Of a stretch of DNA of 64,000 bases, positions 51,197 through 60,726 are shown piece by piece; position 1 is the first letter of the stretch, and each line of letters starts with the position of its first letter. The stretch covers positions 525,677 to 589,676 of the forward strand of contig NZ_VKKZ01000010.1 in NCBI RefSeq assembly GCF_008271745.1, in the 5' to 3' direction. The position numbers were made by a program, and so were the translations under genes. Below the pieces are notes generated by a model. It was given only the letters and a program-made list of their open reading frames with translations. It made no database searches and was not told the DNA's origin. This stretch comes from Rufibacter glacialis. Lineage in GTDB: Bacteria; Bacteroidota; Bacteroidia; Cytophagales; Hymenobacteraceae.

Positions 51197-52141
51197 ATGG
51201 AAACAGCTTCAACTACGTCTCCTATCCGTATTGCCACCCGTGGCAGCCGTTTGGCTCTGTGGCAGGCCCACCACGTGGCAGATGCCCTGCGCGCCAATGG
51301 CATGGAAGTGGAGATGGTGATCATTACCACCAAGGGAGACCTGGTGTTAGACAAATCATTGGATAAGATTGGCGCCAAAGGCGTTTTCACCGAAGAATTG
51401 GAAGAAAGCCTCAGAAACGGCACTTCTGATATAGCCGTGCACAGCGCCAAAGACGTGCAGTCTACCATTCCAGAGGACCTGGAACTGCTGGCGTTTATGG
51501 AGCGGGAGAAAGTGCATGACGTGGTGATCTCCTTTGACCCTTTGTTCAAGTTGGGCGAAGGCCAGCAAGTCATTGGCACCTCGTCTACCCGCCGGCGCTC
51601 CATCCTGAAGCGCTTTTACCCCAACGTGATCACCGCTGAGTGCCGGGGCAACCTGCAGACCCGCATCCAGAAACTGAAAGACGGACAGTATGACGCCATC
51701 CTCCTGGCTTATGCCGGGGTGGCCCGCATGCAGTATGACCACATGATCGCGCAGCACCTGCCCCTTGATACCTTTATTCCGGCCGCCGGCCAGGGCAGCA
51801 TAGCCATTGAGTGCGCCAAAACGTTGCCCCTGGAGCGCAAGCTGGCCCTGAAACTGGCGCTGGACCATAAGCCTACCCACCTCTGCCTCCTGGCGGAGCG
51901 GGCGTACCTGCGTACCATGGAAGGCGGCTGCAGCATTCCTACTTTTGCGTTGGCTACCCTGGCGGGAGAGGAATTAACGCTTAAAGCCGGTATCATCAGC
52001 TTAGACGGGAAGCATTTGATTCTGGAGGAAACAACCGCTGCCTCAGGCCAGGCCGAAGCCATGGGCGAGCAGCTGGCCCACGCCGTGCTAAGCCAGGGCG
52101 GTGACAGAATCCTTCAATCTATCAAAGCCGAAAAATCCTAA
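51197..52141 (+). CDS. hemC: Hydroxymethylbilane synthase (porphobilinogen deaminase)
   Basis: A 314-residue enzyme joining four porphobilinogen units into hydroxymethylbilane for haem and other tetrapyrroles. RIATRGSRLALWQA starts it; DIAVHSAKDVQST and GTSSTRRRSILKRFYP follow, and the cofactor Cys is in MEGGCSIP (~244). Complete. Co-transcribed with holB. Confidence 0.98.
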   Translation: METASTTSPIRIATRGSRLALWQAHHVADALRANGMEVEMVIITTKGDLVLDKSLDKIGAKGVFTEELEESLRNGTSDIAVHSAKDVQSTIPEDLELLAFMEREKVHDVVISFDPLFKLGEGQQVIGTSSTRRRSILKRFYPNVITAECRGNLQTRIQKLKDGQYDAILLAYAGVARMQYDHMIAQHLPLDTFIPAAGQGSIAIECAKTLPLERKLALKLALDHKPTHLCLLAERAYLRTMEGGCSIPTFALATLAGEELTLKAGIISLDGKHLILEETTAASGQAEAMGEQLAHAVLSQGGDRILQSIKAEKS

Positions 52142-52215
52142 CCGTACCCTTGGCAAGCAGAGCCTTGGTCTCTGGCCAAAGGTGCTGTTCTTGACCTGAT
52201 TTCCTGAAAACACCC

Positions 52216-52836
52216 ATGAAAAGAAGTCTGCTCTTAGTTGCTTTGCTGGTACTGTTGGGTACCGCTGGCATGGCCCAGAAGAAAAGCAAGAAAGATTACC
52301 TGATCACCATCTCTACCCCGCAGGGTACCATGCGCCTGGTGTTGTTTGAAGACACGCCAAAGCACCGCGAGAATTTCCTGAAGCTGGTGAAAGACAAGTT
52401 CTATGACGGCACCACCTTCCACCGGGTCATTGACGGGTTCATGATCCAGGGCGGAGACCCCAATTCCAAAGACGATGATCCCCATAACGACGGGGCGGGC
52501 AGTCCGGGTAAGACCATTCCCGCGGAGATTCTGCCGCACCACAAGCACGTGTACGGTGCTTTGGCCGCCGCCCGCATGGGCGACCAGATGAACCCCAAAC
52601 GCGAATCCAGTGGCTCGCAGTTCTATCTAGTAGAAAACCAGGAGGGAGTACCGTTCCTGGACAACCAATACACCGTGTATGGCCAGGTGATTGACGGTCT
52701 TTCGGTCATTGATAAAATCGCGGAGCAGCCCAAAGACTACCGTGACCGCCCCACCACCGATATCAAGATGAAGGTGACCGCCGACAAGATGCCTAAAAAG
52801 AAAATCACTAAATTGTACGGATACCGCTACGAATAA
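52216..52836 (+). CDS. Exported peptidyl-prolyl cis-trans isomerase (cyclophilin)
   Basis: A 206-residue cyclophilin with a signal peptide (hydrophobic 4-16, cleavage after GMAQ). Catalytic segments are FHRVIDGFMIQGGDPN (Arg in FHRV) and SGSQFYLVENQEGVPFLD. A C-terminal 20-residue extension is Lys-rich. It speeds proline isomerisation during folding in the periplasm. The next gene begins 9 bp downstream, a likely operon. Confidence 0.95.
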   Translation: MKRSLLLVALLVLLGTAGMAQKKSKKDYLITISTPQGTMRLVLFEDTPKHRENFLKLVKDKFYDGTTFHRVIDGFMIQGGDPNSKDDDPHNDGAGSPGKTIPAEILPHHKHVYGALAAARMGDQMNPKRESSGSQFYLVENQEGVPFLDNQYTVYGQVIDGLSVIDKIAEQPKDYRDRPTTDIKMKVTADKMPKKKITKLYGYRYE

Positions 52837-52845
52837 ACTTCCGCT

Positions 52846-53745
52846 ATGAAGACGATCCTTATTACCGGCTCCAACGGTTTGCTGGGGCAGAAATTGATTG
52901 GCCTGCTGCACACGGAGTCCAGCGTGAAACTCATTGCCTCCTCGCGGGGCCAGAACAAGTTGGCCCAGTTATACCCGCACGTGGCGTTTGCCGCCATGGA
53001 CGTGACCGATGCGGAGCAGGTAGAAAAGGTAATCGCGGAGACGCAGCCTACGCACATCATCCACACGGCCGCCATGACCAACGTAGATGACTGCGAGAGC
53101 CAGCGCGAGGAGTGCTGGAAGCAGAACGTAGACGCCGTGGAGAACCTGGTGAAAGCCTCAGAACGGCACGGCGTGCACCTCATCCACGTGTCAACAGATT
53201 TTATCTTTGATGGCGAAGACGGCCCGTATACCGAGGAAGCCGAAGGCGCGCCCGTGAACTTCTACGGCGAGAGCAAACTGGCTGCTGAGGAACTGGTGAA
53301 GCAAGCTGCCTGCAAATGGGCTATTCTGCGTACCGTTCTGGTATTCGGTATTGTGCATGACTACGGCCGCTCTAACATTGTGCTGTGGGTGAAAGGCTCC
53401 CTGGAGCAAGGCAAGCAGATCAAAGTAGTAAACGACCAACTGCGTACGCCCACCCTGGCCGAGGACCTGGCCCAAGGCTGCTGGCTCGCTGCCAAGCACG
53501 ATGCGCAAGGCATCTTCAATATCTCCGGGGAAGAGCTGCTCACCCCGCACCAGATGGCTATTCAGGTAGCCGAGTACTTCAACCTGGACAAGTCTCTGAT
53601 TGAAGAAGTAGACGGCACGCTCTTCACGCAACCCGCCAAACGCCCGCCGCGCACCGGGTTTGACATCACCAAAGCCAAAACGCAATTAGGCTACCAGCCC
53701 CGCACCTTCAAAGAAAGCATCGCCATTGTAGCCGGGCAGATATAA
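52846..53745 (+). CDS. SDR-family oxidoreductase of the RmlD (dTDP-4-dehydrorhamnose reductase) type
   Basis: A 299-residue Rossmann-fold protein. NAD(P) binding ITGSNGLLGQKLIGLL is at the start; the AAMTNVDDCESQREECWKQN segment, the SxxxYGESK catalytic region (VNFYGESKLAAEEL) and the C-terminal RPPRTGFDITKAKTQLGY pattern are typical of RmlD-like reductases. The rest of the rhamnose operon is not here, so the substrate sugar is uncertain. Confidence 0.87.
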   Translation: MKTILITGSNGLLGQKLIGLLHTESSVKLIASSRGQNKLAQLYPHVAFAAMDVTDAEQVEKVIAETQPTHIIHTAAMTNVDDCESQREECWKQNVDAVENLVKASERHGVHLIHVSTDFIFDGEDGPYTEEAEGAPVNFYGESKLAAEELVKQAACKWAILRTVLVFGIVHDYGRSNIVLWVKGSLEQGKQIKVVNDQLRTPTLAEDLAQGCWLAAKHDAQGIFNISGEELLTPHQMAIQVAEYFNLDKSLIEEVDGTLFTQPAKRPPRTGFDITKAKTQLGYQPRTFKESIAIVAGQI

Positions 53746-53763
53746 TCTACTGGTTAAGATATG

Positions 53764-53815
53764 AGAAAGCCGTTCCGGGCCTGTTTATTGTAAAACAGGC
53801 CCGGAACGGCTTTCT
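53764..53815 (+). terminator. Terminator of the RmlD-like gene
   Basis: The arms AGAAAGCCGTTCCGGGCCTG and complement around a TTTATTGTAAAA core; its centre again matches the interspersed hairpin element. Confidence 0.85.
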
Positions 53816-54010
53816 GTTTCTAAGGATATAGAACAGTTTGAGGTGGCAGTATTGAGGTTAGGCGCAGTTAGTAGCTTAAGTAAAAGAGGGCCTGGAGCCT
53901 ACTGAGCATAGAAGTTCTTCATTTTGTCTACGAAGCTGTTCAGTAAAGCAGAACAATTGACCACCCCGCTATCCTTGTTAGTGTTTTCACCCACAACCCC
54001 GGCTCAAACA

Positions 54011-54051
54011 CCTTTCCGCTTGCTGGTGAGAACACGCAGCAAGCGGAAAGG
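54011..54051. repeat. Hairpin with GTGAGAACAC loop
   Basis: The arms CCTTTCCGCTTGCTG and CAGCAAGCGGAAAGG form a perfect 15-bp stem. The loop GTGAGAACAC echoes the centre of the hairpin at 47293. Confidence 0.6.
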
Positions 54052-54497
54052 GTACTTTGTTTTGGCCTTACTAAACAGCTTCCCCATCAAAAAGGGAAAG
54101 GTAAGGTGCGGTAATGGTATTTCAGAAAAGCCTTTCTAGTTCGCCCACAAGATCCTTCCAGGATGACAAAGAGAAAAGAAAGAAGAAAGAAAACGGTAGA
54201 GAAGTAAGAAGATAAAGAGTTCTTTAGCTCTGTGCTTGCTAAGGCACAGGCAGTGTAGAGAAAGCATATAACCGGATTGGCCCTTCCCGGCTTGTCCCCT
54301 GACAGGACGAAAGGAATACGTTACTGCTGGCCATTGATGACTCTTGTTGTTAGCTTGTCAGAGGATGCGCCATGGAAGTGAGACGCCATTAGGAGTAAGC
54401 CTGATAGGTAGATAACTTGCAATCCACCAGTGGGTTACTTTACAAGATAGAACTACTATATTCAACATTTGTAATGTTTGAATCGTAGAAGGCATCT

Positions 54498-55451
54498 ATG
54501 CTGAACCGTCTCCTCCGCGCTATCCAGGGTTATTTTTCCTTTTCCCAGCGGGAGCTGAAGCAGTTCTTTATTCTCATTGTTCTTATGGTGGGGCTCATAG
54601 CGGCCCCCTTTCTCTTTTTCCAGGACGATGTGCCGTATGACCCCACCGCTGACCAGCAGATATTGGACAGTCTGGTGGTGCAGCTAGACACCCAGGCAGC
54701 GGAGGCCGAGGCAGAGAGGAGTGCATCCTACGCACGCAAACCTATCAAACTGTACCGGTTCAATCCCAACCACCTCACCGTAGAGCAGTGGCAGGAACTG
54801 GGCCTGAACAAATACATCGCGCAGCGGATTCTGAACTACCGCGCCAAAGCCGGAGACTTCAAAAGCAAAGCCCAACTGCAGAAAATCTACGGTCTGCCTG
54901 ATTCACTTTTCCGGCAGTGGTACCCGTACATTCTTCTGCCAGACCAAAGTCCGGGGTACGCTAGCAACTACCCCAAAAAAGAGCCATTTTCCCGCCCTTT
55001 TTCAGAAAACAGGCCTAGAACGGAATATCCCCGCAAAAAGTGGGAAGTGCAGCCTTTTGATCTTAACAGCGCAGATACCACGCAACTGAAACAGATCAGA
55101 GGCATTGGCAGCAAACTGTCAGCGCGCATTGTGGCGTTCCGGGAGAAGATGGGCGGGTTCCATTCGGTGGAACAAGTGGCCGAAGTGTACGGTTTGGCAC
55201 CCGAAGTGGTAGACAGCGTCCGGAAGTACGGCTTCGTGCCCAAGGCCTACGCACCCCGCAAACTTAACCTGAATACCGCCACATTTGAGGAACTTCGGCA
55301 GCACCCGTACATTGGGTTCAACTTGGCCAAAGCCATTGTGAATTACCGCACGCAGCACGGGCCTTACCCCAGCGTAGAGGAACTGCGCAAAATCAAGATC
55401 CTGGACGAAGCCCGTTTCCAGAAGATGCAGGCGTATGTGACGGTGCCGTGA
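54498..55451 (+). CDS. ComEA-like helix-hairpin-helix protein
   Basis: A 317-residue protein with one N-terminal membrane segment (residues about 22-42) and three HhH units after it: NPNHLTVEQWQELGLNKYIA (~93), FDLNSADTTQLKQIRGIGSK (~195) and LNLNTATFEELRQHPYIGFN (~258). HhH motifs bind DNA backbones, so it is likely a surface DNA receptor like ComEA, with a role in DNA uptake. A Pro/Arg-rich linker near residues 163-175 coincides with an apparent copy of the interspersed element. Confidence 0.9.
   Translation: MLNRLLRAIQGYFSFSQRELKQFFILIVLMVGLIAAPFLFFQDDVPYDPTADQQILDSLVVQLDTQAAEAEAERSASYARKPIKLYRFNPNHLTVEQWQELGLNKYIAQRILNYRAKAGDFKSKAQLQKIYGLPDSLFRQWYPYILLPDQSPGYASNYPKKEPFSRPFSENRPRTEYPRKKWEVQPFDLNSADTTQLKQIRGIGSKLSARIVAFREKMGGFHSVEQVAEVYGLAPEVVDSVRKYGFVPKAYAPRKLNLNTATFEELRQHPYIGFNLAKAIVNYRTQHGPYPSVEELRKIKILDEARFQKMQAYVTVP
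54987..55023. repeat. Apparent intragenic copy of the interspersed hairpin element
   Basis: TTTTCCCGCCC, core TTTTTCAGAAAACAGG, then CCTAGAACGG inside the HhH gene. The right half matches the family well, and it encodes a low-complexity linker. Confidence 0.4.
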
Positions 55452-55454
55452 TTT

Positions 55455-55493
55455 GTGGTTTAGGTGGGTTATGCCAAAAAGAGCCTGAAAAAG
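55455..55493. repeat. Interspersed hairpin element
   Basis: GTGGTTTAGGTGGGT, ATGCC, AAAAAGAGCCTGAAAAAG. A weaker copy after the HhH gene. Confidence 0.4.
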
Positions 55494-55688
55494 GAAAGAA
55501 TGGTAGGGGCAGTTGCCCATTGTCAAGGAAAATCATACAAAGGGTAATGCTTGGTGGTTGCTTTATTGTGAATCATACCCCTTGATTGGGATTCCAACCC
55601 GTATTGCGTAATTTGACCGCATAGGAATTCAATCGCCAGAAGGGCAGAATCTTCGTACTATACCTTCCCGCTCCACCGTTTACTCCTT

Positions 55689-58600
55689 ATGCCCAATCCC
55701 ACTACTTCGCTTCCGCACCTGCTCAAACAATACCAGCGCCGGCTTTTGAACCTGAGCGGCTCCAACCGTTCGCTCGTGCTGCTCAAGCCGTCGGCGAGCC
55801 TTCACCTGGATTTGCACGCCCTGGACCACGCCCACAAAGGCCCGTCATTTGATTACGTGAAAGAGGTGCTGGCCAACAAGCAGAACATCACGCTCTGCGC
55901 CGTGGCCGATGCCCGGGATGCGGCACTGGCACCACTCACCAAAGCCCTGAAGACGATTCAGCGGCGGGCGCACATGATCTGGGAGGAGCGGGGCGCGAAA
56001 GAGTTGTTCATTGGCTGGCCCATGGTGGAAGGCGCCTTCCCAGACGGAACCTTGGTGCGCTGCCCGCTGCTGTTTTTCCCCGTGGAACTGCGCGTGAATG
56101 AGAAACGCCATTGGCAATTGGTTCGGCCCGAGGACGCGCCCGGCTTCTTCAACAAAAGCTTTCTGCTGGCCTACGCTCATTACCTCAACCTAAAGCCCGA
56201 CGAGGCGCTCATGGAAGAGGATTTTGACGAGTTTCCCACCGATGACCTCCAGTTCCGGACTCAACTCTACGAGCTTCTGAAGGAAAGCAACCTGGAGATC
56301 AACTTCAACCAGGAACTGCTCAAAGACGTGTTGCAGCCGTTTAAGGCCTATAAACGCGAAGACCTGGAGAAAACCTGGAAGCCAGGTCAGCTCAAACTGC
56401 AGCCCGAGGCGGTTCTGGGCATCTTCCCGCAAGCCGGTTCCTACCAGTTAGCCGACTACGATGACCTGCTGGAAAACCCGCCCGCTGAGTCACTGGAGGA
56501 ACTGCTGTTGCCCCAGACGCAGGAAACCTCGGCGCAGGCGCACCTGGAGCAACAGCTCTTCACCGCCTTTGACGCCGACGCCTCGCAGGAAGCAGCGTTG
56601 CGGCAAGTGAAATCCGGCCAAAGCGTGGTGGTGCAGGGGCCGCCGGGTACGGGCAAGTCGCAGCTTATCTGCAACTTGGTCTCTGATTACCTGGCGCGGG
56701 GAAAAAGCGTGCTGGTGGTCTGCCAGAAACGCGCCGCCCTGGATGTGGTGTACCAGCGCCTGTCTACTACCGGCCTGAATCAATTCTCGGCCCTGGTGCA
56801 TGACCTGAACCTGGACCGGCCCGCGGTTTTCTCTAAAATCCGGCAGCAGGTGGAGCAGGTAGAGGAATACCAGCGGCAGAACGTGGCGCTGGGCAACATC
56901 CAGGCGGAGCGCCAGTTCCTGGAGGCCAGCAGGCGCATCAACCAGATAAGTGAACGCCTCAACAGCCTCAAAGAAGCCCTGTTTGACACCCAGACCTGCG
57001 GCTGGTCGCCGAAGGAATTGTATTTGCGCAGCAACCCGCGCGCGCCGCACCTGCCCGCCGAGGGCGTGTACCTTCATTTCACCGCCGCCACCTGGCAGGA
57101 ATGGCGCCCGCGCCTGCTGCACTACCTGCAAGACGCGGTACTGCTGCAAAGCCCTGATTTCCCCTGGACCGACCGCCGCTCTTTCCACCTCCATACCTGG
57201 GCCGAGCGCCAGAAACTAACCCAGCTGCTCTCCCAGATTCCGGCTACGGCGCAAGCCACCGCCGCCCAGGTGCAAGCCCTGCTCCCGGCCCAGGCCGAAC
57301 CCTGGGATGCGCTTCAGGCCCTGCTGCAGGAACTGACCACCTTGCAGGAGATACAGCAAACGCTACAAGACAAAACGGTTTCCCGGCTGTTTTTCGGGAA
57401 CCTGGCCCAAACCAAAGAGTACCAGCCGCGCGAAGCCCAAGTAGCGCAACTCCAGAAAGAAACGGCGGCTACGCCCATTCAACTCACGCCCGCAGAGGCC
57501 CAGGAACTGGCGCTGTTGTTGGCCGCCTATGACCAGGCGCACAGCGGGTTCTTCGGCAAGATCCAGTGGAACTTCTCATCGGATAAAAAGAAATTAGCCG
57601 CGTTCGCGGAAAGCAAGAACCTGCCAACGGCAGACACGGCCGTGGAGCATCTGCGCACCGCCGTGAAAAACCGCGAGGCGCTGCAAGCCCAATGGCAACG
57701 CCTGCAGGAACTGGAGCCAACGCTGGCCCTGCCGGTAGATCTTTTCAGTAGCGAGGCCGCCCAGGAACTGGAAGCCTTGCCCGTTGCATGGGAACTGCGC
57801 AAAACGGTGCAGCGGCTCATCACCTATGACGTGCTGCCCGACGAGCTCCTGACCATTCCCGAGGGGCGTTTCCAAGCCCTTTTCGCCCAAACGTTGCCTA
57901 AACTTCAAAGCCTGCAAGAGCAACTGCAGGAATGGGAAGCATGGCTTACCCCGTCCCAGATAGAAACCATTGCCACCAACCCTGCGGCCAGGCAGGAACT
58001 GACGCAGAGCCTGGGGGAGCACTTTGACCGGATGGTGTCGTTTGACGCCTTGGTGCACACCTTCTCCCCGGAACTCAAGGCCTGGCTGGAAGAACTGCGC
58101 GGGGCGGTGCCCGAGGGAGTGGAAGCCCAACTGGCGGCGCTGGAAAACAGTGTGCTGCTGGCCTGGCTCCAGCAGTTGGAAGACCAGAATCCAGTTTTGA
58201 CCATCGTGAGTACCGGCGAGATAGAGCGGCTGGAAACTGAACTGCAGGAAAAAATCAGGCAGAAAGCTGACCTCAGTCGGCAGATTATCTTGCTGAACCT
58301 GCGCGAGCAGACCTACAAGAACATGGAGTACAACCGGCTGGGCAACCCTGTCACGTACCGGAGGCTGCTCACGCAGGTAAGCAAGAAACGCATGCTCTAC
58401 CCGCTGCGCAAACTGAATGCCGAGTTCGGGCAGGAGATCAGGCAACTGCTGCCGTGCTGGCTGGCCTCGCCGGAGACGGTGTCGGCGCTGTTTCCGCTGG
58501 AGCGGGTGTTTGATCTGGTGATCTTTGATGAGGCCTCGCAGTGCTTCGCGGAGGTGGGCATCCCGGCCATGATCAGGGCTATTCAGGCCGTGATTGCCGG

Positions 58601-59684
58601 TGATGAACAGCAGTTGGGGCCGTCAGACCTGTACCGCGTGCGCTTCGGGAGTGAGGAAGAAGAGACCGAGGAGCTGCTGGTGGAGTCTCTGCTGCAACTG
58701 AGCGCGCTGCACCTGCCGCAGACTTTGCTCTCTGAGCATTACCGCAGCCAGTACCCAGAGTTGATCCAGTTCTCTAACCAGCATTTCTACCGCGGTAAAT
58801 TGCAGTTGATTCCTAAACTGGAGGCCATGAACACCGCAGAACCCGCCTTGCAATACCTGAAGGTAGACGGCGTGTGGGAAAACCAGACCAACAGGGTGGA
58901 GGCCGAGCGCGTGCGCGACCTGGTGTTTGAGCTGCTGGGCCAAGGTGAAACCAACATCGGGGTCATCACCTTCAACTTCCCGCAGCAACAGCTGGTGCAG
59001 GATCTGCTGGAAGAACACGCCCTGGCGCAGAACAGGACGTTGCCCCCAGAACTCATCATCAAGAACATTGAGAACATTCAGGGAGATGAGCGGCAGTACA
59101 TCATCTTCTCCATCGGCTACGCGCCAGATGCCACCGGGGTGGTGCGCGCCCTGTTCGGGAGCCTGAACGCGGCCAAGGGCGAGAACCGCCTGAACGTGGC
59201 CATCACGCGGGCCATCAAGCGGGTGTACGTGGTGACCAGCCTGTGGCCCGAGCAGTTCCCGGTGGAGAACGTGAAACATCCTGGCCCTCAACTGTTGCAG
59301 GCCTATCTGGCCTTTGCCCGCCAGGTGAGCGAGCAAGGGTTCACGCCTCAGCCTTCGCCGGGCACTACCATTCCATCGGCGCTGCTGCTGTACCCGGCGT
59401 TATTGGCGCAGTTTGGCAAAAATGGTACTAATACTGCATTGTCGCTGGAACTTCCCTTTGCAGACCTTACTTTCCGCAACGGCAACCACTATGGGGCCGT
59501 AGTACTTACCGACGACGATTTGTACTACCGCCGCCCTTCCGCCAAGGCCTCTCACGCTGATGTGCCCCTGCGCCTCCAGGCACGGGGCTGGAAATACGGG
59601 GCCGTGTACAGCCGTCAGTTCTGGAGCCAGCCCCAACAGGTTTGGCAGAAATTAAGTGAACTGTCCCATAACTATGAAGAATAA
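55689..59684 (+). CDS. DUF4011-type superfamily 1 helicase/ATPase with degenerate Vsr-like C-terminus
   Basis: A 1331-residue protein. Residues 1-260 resemble the DUF4011 N-terminal domain. Walker A is VVQGPPGTGKSQ (~316); a long helical insert runs from about 390 to 870; Walker B is LVIFDEASQC (~947); helicase motifs III-VI follow (LLSEHYRSQYPELI, NIQGDERQYIIFS, LNVAITRAIKRVYVVTS at ~1168). The last 100 residues have LPFADLTF, AVVLTDDDLYYRRPSAKASH and LQARGWKYGAVYSRQFW, which line up by eye with Vsr-type nuclease ends but lack several key acids. DUF4011-helicase-Vsr fusions are known phage-defence proteins; here the role is inferred. Confidence 0.85.
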   Translation: MPNPTTSLPHLLKQYQRRLLNLSGSNRSLVLLKPSASLHLDLHALDHAHKGPSFDYVKEVLANKQNITLCAVADARDAALAPLTKALKTIQRRAHMIWEERGAKELFIGWPMVEGAFPDGTLVRCPLLFFPVELRVNEKRHWQLVRPEDAPGFFNKSFLLAYAHYLNLKPDEALMEEDFDEFPTDDLQFRTQLYELLKESNLEINFNQELLKDVLQPFKAYKREDLEKTWKPGQLKLQPEAVLGIFPQAGSYQLADYDDLLENPPAESLEELLLPQTQETSAQAHLEQQLFTAFDADASQEAALRQVKSGQSVVVQGPPGTGKSQLICNLVSDYLARGKSVLVVCQKRAALDVVYQRLSTTGLNQFSALVHDLNLDRPAVFSKIRQQVEQVEEYQRQNVALGNIQAERQFLEASRRINQISERLNSLKEALFDTQTCGWSPKELYLRSNPRAPHLPAEGVYLHFTAATWQEWRPRLLHYLQDAVLLQSPDFPWTDRRSFHLHTWAERQKLTQLLSQIPATAQATAAQVQALLPAQAEPWDALQALLQELTTLQEIQQTLQDKTVSRLFFGNLAQTKEYQPREAQVAQLQKETAATPIQLTPAEAQELALLLAAYDQAHSGFFGKIQWNFSSDKKKLAAFAESKNLPTADTAVEHLRTAVKNREALQAQWQRLQELEPTLALPVDLFSSEAAQELEALPVAWELRKTVQRLITYDVLPDELLTIPEGRFQALFAQTLPKLQSLQEQLQEWEAWLTPSQIETIATNPAARQELTQSLGEHFDRMVSFDALVHTFSPELKAWLEELRGAVPEGVEAQLAALENSVLLAWLQQLEDQNPVLTIVSTGEIERLETELQEKIRQKADLSRQIILLNLREQTYKNMEYNRLGNPVTYRRLLTQVSKKRMLYPLRKLNAEFGQEIRQLLPCWLASPETVSALFPLERVFDLVIFDEASQCFAEVGIPAMIRAIQAVIAGDEQQLGPSDLYRVRFGSEEEETEELLVESLLQLSALHLPQTLLSEHYRSQYPELIQFSNQHFYRGKLQLIPKLEAMNTAEPALQYLKVDGVWENQTNRVEAERVRDLVFELLGQGETNIGVITFNFPQQQLVQDLLEEHALAQNRTLPPELIIKNIENIQGDERQYIIFSIGYAPDATGVVRALFGSLNAAKGENRLNVAITRAIKRVYVVTSLWPEQFPVENVKHPGPQLLQAYLAFARQVSEQGFTPQPSPGTTIPSALLLYPALLAQFGKNGTNTALSLELPFADLTFRNGNHYGAVVLTDDDLYYRRPSAKASHADVPLRLQARGWKYGAVYSRQFWSQPQQVWQKLSELSHNYEE

Positions 59685-60615
59685 ACTGCTTGAAATCACC
59701 GCCGGTCTGTGTCTGCTGATTGCCGTTGCCTGTGACGCCGGATCCTCAAAAAACGAAGAAGCCGCTACCGCTGACGCTACCACTGAGAAAGAAGAGAAAA
59801 AAGAAGGCAAGAAGAAGAAAGACAAGAACCCCGCTACCGAGGGGTTTGCTGTGAACAATACCTATGACCTGCTGGAGATGAGCAAGATGGGGAAGAAGTC
59901 AGTGCCTGAAAGCTCTGGCCTGGAAACCTCCTCTGACGGCAATTACTGGACGCACCCAGATGCCGGCAATGAAGCGGTGCTCTACAAGATAAACCAGTCG
60001 GGCGAATTGCTGGAAACCATGAACGTGCAGGGTGCCAAGAACAATGACTGGGAAGACGTGGCCCGCGGTTCAGACGGTTTTCTCTACATAGGGGATATGG
60101 GCAACAACGAGAACACCCGCCAAGACCTGCAGATCCTGAAGGTAGACGAGAAAGCCAAAAAGGTGGTGGGCACCATCCCGTTCAAGTACGCCGACCAAAC
60201 CGAGTTCCCACCCAGCAAGCAGAACCTGAACTTTGACGTGGAAGGCTTTCTCATGCACAACAACGCTTTTTACCTGTTTACCAAAAACCGCGGCAAAAGC
60301 GACTGGGTCAAGCTGTACAAGGTAGCCAACCAGACCGGTGCCTCACAAACTGTGCAGCCCCTGGACAGCTTGCAGATCACCACCAAGATCACCGCCGCAG
60401 ATATCTCGCCCAATGGCCGCCACATTGCCCTGCTGGGCGAAGGCTGGGTCTACCTCTTTGAGGCAGACACCCCTGAAGGTGTGTTCAAAGGCAAGAAAGA
60501 GCAGATCCCGTTGGGCAAAGTGGGCCAGGCAGAAGGCCTCGTCTTCGTGAATGACACTGATATGATGATCTCCAATGAAGCCGGCCGGCTGTTCATGCTC
60601 AGTCTGAAGAAGTAA
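59674..60615 (+). CDS. Lipoprotein with beta-propeller-like domain
   Basis: A 313-residue protein from the ATG at 59674, which lies inside the last codons of the helicase gene. The signal peptide ends at a lipobox IAVAC (~20). A Lys/Glu-rich linker follows, then a repeated beta pattern (VPESSGLETSSDGNYWTHPD, NDWEDVARGSDGFLYIGDMG, ITAADISPNGRHIALLGEG, QAEGLVFVNDTDMMISNEA) as in beta-propellers. Family function unknown to me. The overlap suggests translational coupling with the helicase. Confidence 0.85.
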   Translation: MKNKLLEITAGLCLLIAVACDAGSSKNEEAATADATTEKEEKKEGKKKKDKNPATEGFAVNNTYDLLEMSKMGKKSVPESSGLETSSDGNYWTHPDAGNEAVLYKINQSGELLETMNVQGAKNNDWEDVARGSDGFLYIGDMGNNENTRQDLQILKVDEKAKKVVGTIPFKYADQTEFPPSKQNLNFDVEGFLMHNNAFYLFTKNRGKSDWVKLYKVANQTGASQTVQPLDSLQITTKITAADISPNGRHIALLGEGWVYLFEADTPEGVFKGKKEQIPLGKVGQAEGLVFVNDTDMMISNEAGRLFMLSLKK

Positions 60616-60648
60616 ACGTTTCAGGCGTGTTTTGTTAGAATCAACCCC

Positions 60649-60674
60649 AAATGGCAGCGAATCCGCTGCCATTT
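60649..60674 (+). terminator. Terminator of the lipoprotein gene
   Basis: AAATGGCAGCG, AATC, CGCTGCCATTT, followed by TTCTTTTT. Confidence 0.8.
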
Positions 60675-60726
60675 TCTTTTTAAGGCCGGCTACGGAAAGG
60701 GCATTCCCCGGTGCGCTGATGAAACC

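Larger units (their letters stand above)
53746..54497. other. Gene-free region with hairpins
   Basis: 752 bp. It holds the terminator above, a GTGTTTTCACCCACAAC tract at 53981, the 54011 hairpin, and a short ATCCTTCCAGGATGA palindrome near 54150. Short frames here (for example a TTG-started one across the 54011 hairpin) look non-coding. Confidence 0.6.

Noticed and set aside
53924..54139. 71-codon frame in the gene-free region
   Set aside because: TTG start, crosses a perfect 15-bp hairpin, and the translation shows no coherent pattern.
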